Assembly (NCBI RefSeq): GCF_003596335.1 | Contig: NZ_QZCH01000015.1 | Location: 1-64,000 of the forward strand | Direction of reading: 5' to 3' | Source: Motilimonas pumila | GTDB lineage: Bacteria > Pseudomonadota > Gammaproteobacteria > Enterobacterales > CBDFNC01 | Length of the DNA: 64,000 bases | Shown here: positions 62,369 through 64,000 of the stretch, one piece after another | Numbering within the stretch: position 1 is the stretch's first letter | Layout: each line of letters starts with the position of its first letter | Translations under genes and position numbers: made by a program | Notes under the pieces: generated by a model | The model's database searches: none | What the model saw: only the letters and a program-made list of their open reading frames with translations | What the model was told of the DNA's origin: nothing

Positions 62369-64000
62369 ATGAAGCCGTTAGTCAGTTTAAAAACCTTATC
62401 AGGGCTCATCGTTGTGATGAGCTTTTTGGTTTTATTTGCCTTCAGTTTATTGTCGGATGTTGCCAAAGAGCATCAGTCTGATTATTTTCGACCGTTACAT
62501 TTGTTTAACAGCGAAGCTGAAAACCTCAAGCAAGCTTTACAACAATATCACAATGGCTATCCGGGCAAGGTAAAGGCTGAAATCAGCCAAACCATGAAGC
62601 TCTCTGGCTTACGTAAATTGATTATTTTTGACCTACACCAAACCGCTATTTATGCCAATAACAGCGCTTGGTTGGGGTTAAAAGTGGCTGATTTACAAGT
62701 GCAGTACCCAGACTTAGAGCAACTTAACTTGAAAGGTGCCCGTAAGCAGCTGTTGTTGAACCAAAATGACAACATTTTGCAATATGTGCGTAGCTATCAG
62801 TTGCCGATGGCGGGCAATGTTAATCAAATCAGCGTGTATTTTGAATACGAGCATCTCAACCCTGAGGCGGGTTTTTGGCAGCTTGCTTGGTTGCATTTAG
62901 AACAGTTTTGGTGGTTCATTTGTGTGCCGCCATTACTCTTAGGATTAGGCCTGTATTGGTACTTATTAAGGCCGTTTGACGAAGTCAGACAAGCTTTACA
63001 ACAAGACGATAATCAGCGTCGTAAAATTTTGACAGAACAAGGTGTTGCCGAGCTACAAGACATCAGCCAAGGGGTTAATCGCTTGGTTCAGCAGCAGTAC
63101 CTAGACAGATTACAGCAACAGCAAACTCGGCAGTATCAGCAGTCGTTACATGATGTATTGCACGAGGCCATTTTATGGGTGGACAGCAGTGGCAAGATCA
63201 CTGCGGCGAATGCTGCAGCCTGCGAGCTGTTAGATTATTCTGCCGAAACGCTTAACAGCTTTAACTTGAGTCACCTGCCGGGCTTGTCAGGCCAGCTATA
63301 TGAGGCGTTTCAACAAGCTCAAATTAGCCACGTGGCGATGACGTTTGAAGATACCATCAGTCATTCATATCAGCAAAACAGCAAATACATTCGCGGCACC
63401 GTGGTGCATTTAGCGGCGCATTTACACAGCGCTAGCCAGTACGTCATTTGCCTACAAGAAACCTCAGCACAGCGCTATTTACAGCAAGCTATCGCTCAGC
63501 TAGCAAAAGTCTCTTGGACCGCTGACGCACTGCCGCAGTTATGTAATCGTTTAGCTCAAGCGTTGAATATGCCTTGGGTCTATATCTTGCAAAAAGACCC
63601 AAAAGAACAGCGTTTGTTTTTGTTAGCGGGCTGCGAAGGACAGTATTTCCATGGTGACGCTGAGCTTATCCACAGTCCGTTGTATAACTTGTTTCACAAT
63701 GGCGACGAGATATTGTTAGGTCCCCAAGGTAAACATAAATTTGCCCATGACCCATATATCAAGAGTGTCAATTTACAGCAGTTTATTGCCGTGCCTTTGA
63801 CTGACAGCAGTGGTCAAGTTACGGCTGCTCTGTGTGCCATGAGTGAAACCTCAGGTACCTTTAGCGACCACATTAATTTATTGCGATTGGCTGCGCGAGT
63901 GGTGGAGGCGGAAATCCGCTTGAAGAAACAAGCGCAAACCATCAAAGACAAGCAAAAGACCATGCTGGACTTAATTGACAGCATTCCGCACCTAATCAGT
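62369..64000 (+). CDS. Membrane sensor protein (partial, runs off the window end)
   Basis: An open frame of 544 codons from ATG 62369 to the window end with no stop. First membrane helix at about 11-31 (IVVMSFLVLFAFSLL), periplasmic domain to about 180, second helix about 185-205, coiled Gln-rich linker, a PAS domain (about 265-370: VLHEAILWVDSSGKITAANA), then a GAF-like domain (about 385-520), and the start of a further PAS (TMLDLIDSIPHLIS). It is very likely a sensor kinase or GGDEF-type protein, working with the inverted response regulator before it. Output domain not in the window. Confidence 0.85.
   Translation, partial: MKPLVSLKTLSGLIVVMSFLVLFAFSLLSDVAKEHQSDYFRPLHLFNSEAENLKQALQQYHNGYPGKVKAEISQTMKLSGLRKLIIFDLHQTAIYANNSAWLGLKVADLQVQYPDLEQLNLKGARKQLLLNQNDNILQYVRSYQLPMAGNVNQISVYFEYEHLNPEAGFWQLAWLHLEQFWWFICVPPLLLGLGLYWYLLRPFDEVRQALQQDDNQRRKILTEQGVAELQDISQGVNRLVQQQYLDRLQQQQTRQYQQSLHDVLHEAILWVDSSGKITAANAAACELLDYSAETLNSFNLSHLPGLSGQLYEAFQQAQISHVAMTFEDTISHSYQQNSKYIRGTVVHLAAHLHSASQYVICLQETSAQRYLQQAIAQLAKVSWTADALPQLCNRLAQALNMPWVYILQKDPKEQRLFLLAGCEGQYFHGDAELIHSPLYNLFHNGDEILLGPQGKHKFAHDPYIKSVNLQQFIAVPLTDSSGQVTAALCAMSETSGTFSDHINLLRLAARVVEAEIRLKKQAQTIKDKQKTMLDLIDSIPHLIS

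Overview
The window comes from a Gram-negative gammaproteobacterium, probably a marine free-living one near the Alteromonadales/Vibrionales. The evidence is the many Lpp-type lipoprotein and Sec signal peptides, outer-membrane barrels, a CsrB-type RNA, Fur boxes, an RND pump, an MSHA-like prepilin and a chemoreceptor. This placement rests on gene content only. The window is mostly chromosomal core and near-core genes. No CRISPR array, tRNA, rRNA or intact mobile element was seen.

Layout. 1-2.1 kb is a small accessory island: a DUF2024-family gene is split into an N-terminal half (149-307) and a C-terminal half (1970-2094), separated by small orphan ORFs and a decayed IS3-family element. 2.1-8.7 kb is a run of minus-strand envelope genes (lipocalin, Omp85-like barrel, secreted repeat protein, lipoproteins). 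8.9-13.6 kb holds a LysR regulator divergent from a DUF3360 membrane protein, and a TetR regulator divergent from a glutathione transferase across a clear palindromic operator. 13.7-15.7 kb encodes an unusual NERD-nuclease protein with two apparently inactive kinase-like domains, followed by a glycerate kinase.

17.5-22.9 kb holds a spondin-domain/two-component operon with OmpR-type direct repeats upstream, then a CsrB-like regulatory RNA (about 22595-22906) with 21 GGA triplets. 22.9-24.2 kb is a QueC-like PP-loop protein. 24.4-29.3 kb is an iron-controlled gene set (imelysin, di-haem oxidoreductase, second imelysin-like protein, DUF1513), with two Fur boxes upstream and a terminator after the first gene. 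RecQ begins a short plus-strand group at 29.6 kb. 32.6-35.5 kb is a periplasmic cluster (His-rich protein, small secreted protein, metallo-beta-lactamase-fold hydrolase) divergent from a LysR regulator.

36.6-37.4 kb has a preQ1-I-type riboswitch whose 3' end contains the ribosome binding site of a YhhQ-type queuosine-precursor transporter. 37.4-45.6 kb is a mixed series: acyltransferase, GNAT, VOC protein, AraC regulator, two-domain isochorismatase-like protein, AEC carrier, outer-membrane protein and a tandem pair of small secreted paralogues. 45.6-52.1 kb has a chemoreceptor, prepilin, DUF1294 protein, DEAD-box helicase and two lipoproteins. 52.2-57.4 kb is an RND efflux operon with two adaptor subunits. 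57.8-61.5 kb holds small membrane and hypothetical genes, a Fur-boxed Cys-rich small protein, a 5-carboxymethyl-2-hydroxymuconate isomerase homologue and a class V aminotransferase. The window ends with a response regulator of inverted layout (MerR-like HTH then receiver) and the first 544 codons of a membrane sensor.

Regulatory themes: iron (Fur boxes at 29285-29353 and 59437-59455), the Csr system, queuosine precursors, and several local regulator/target pairs with palindromes at divergent promoters.
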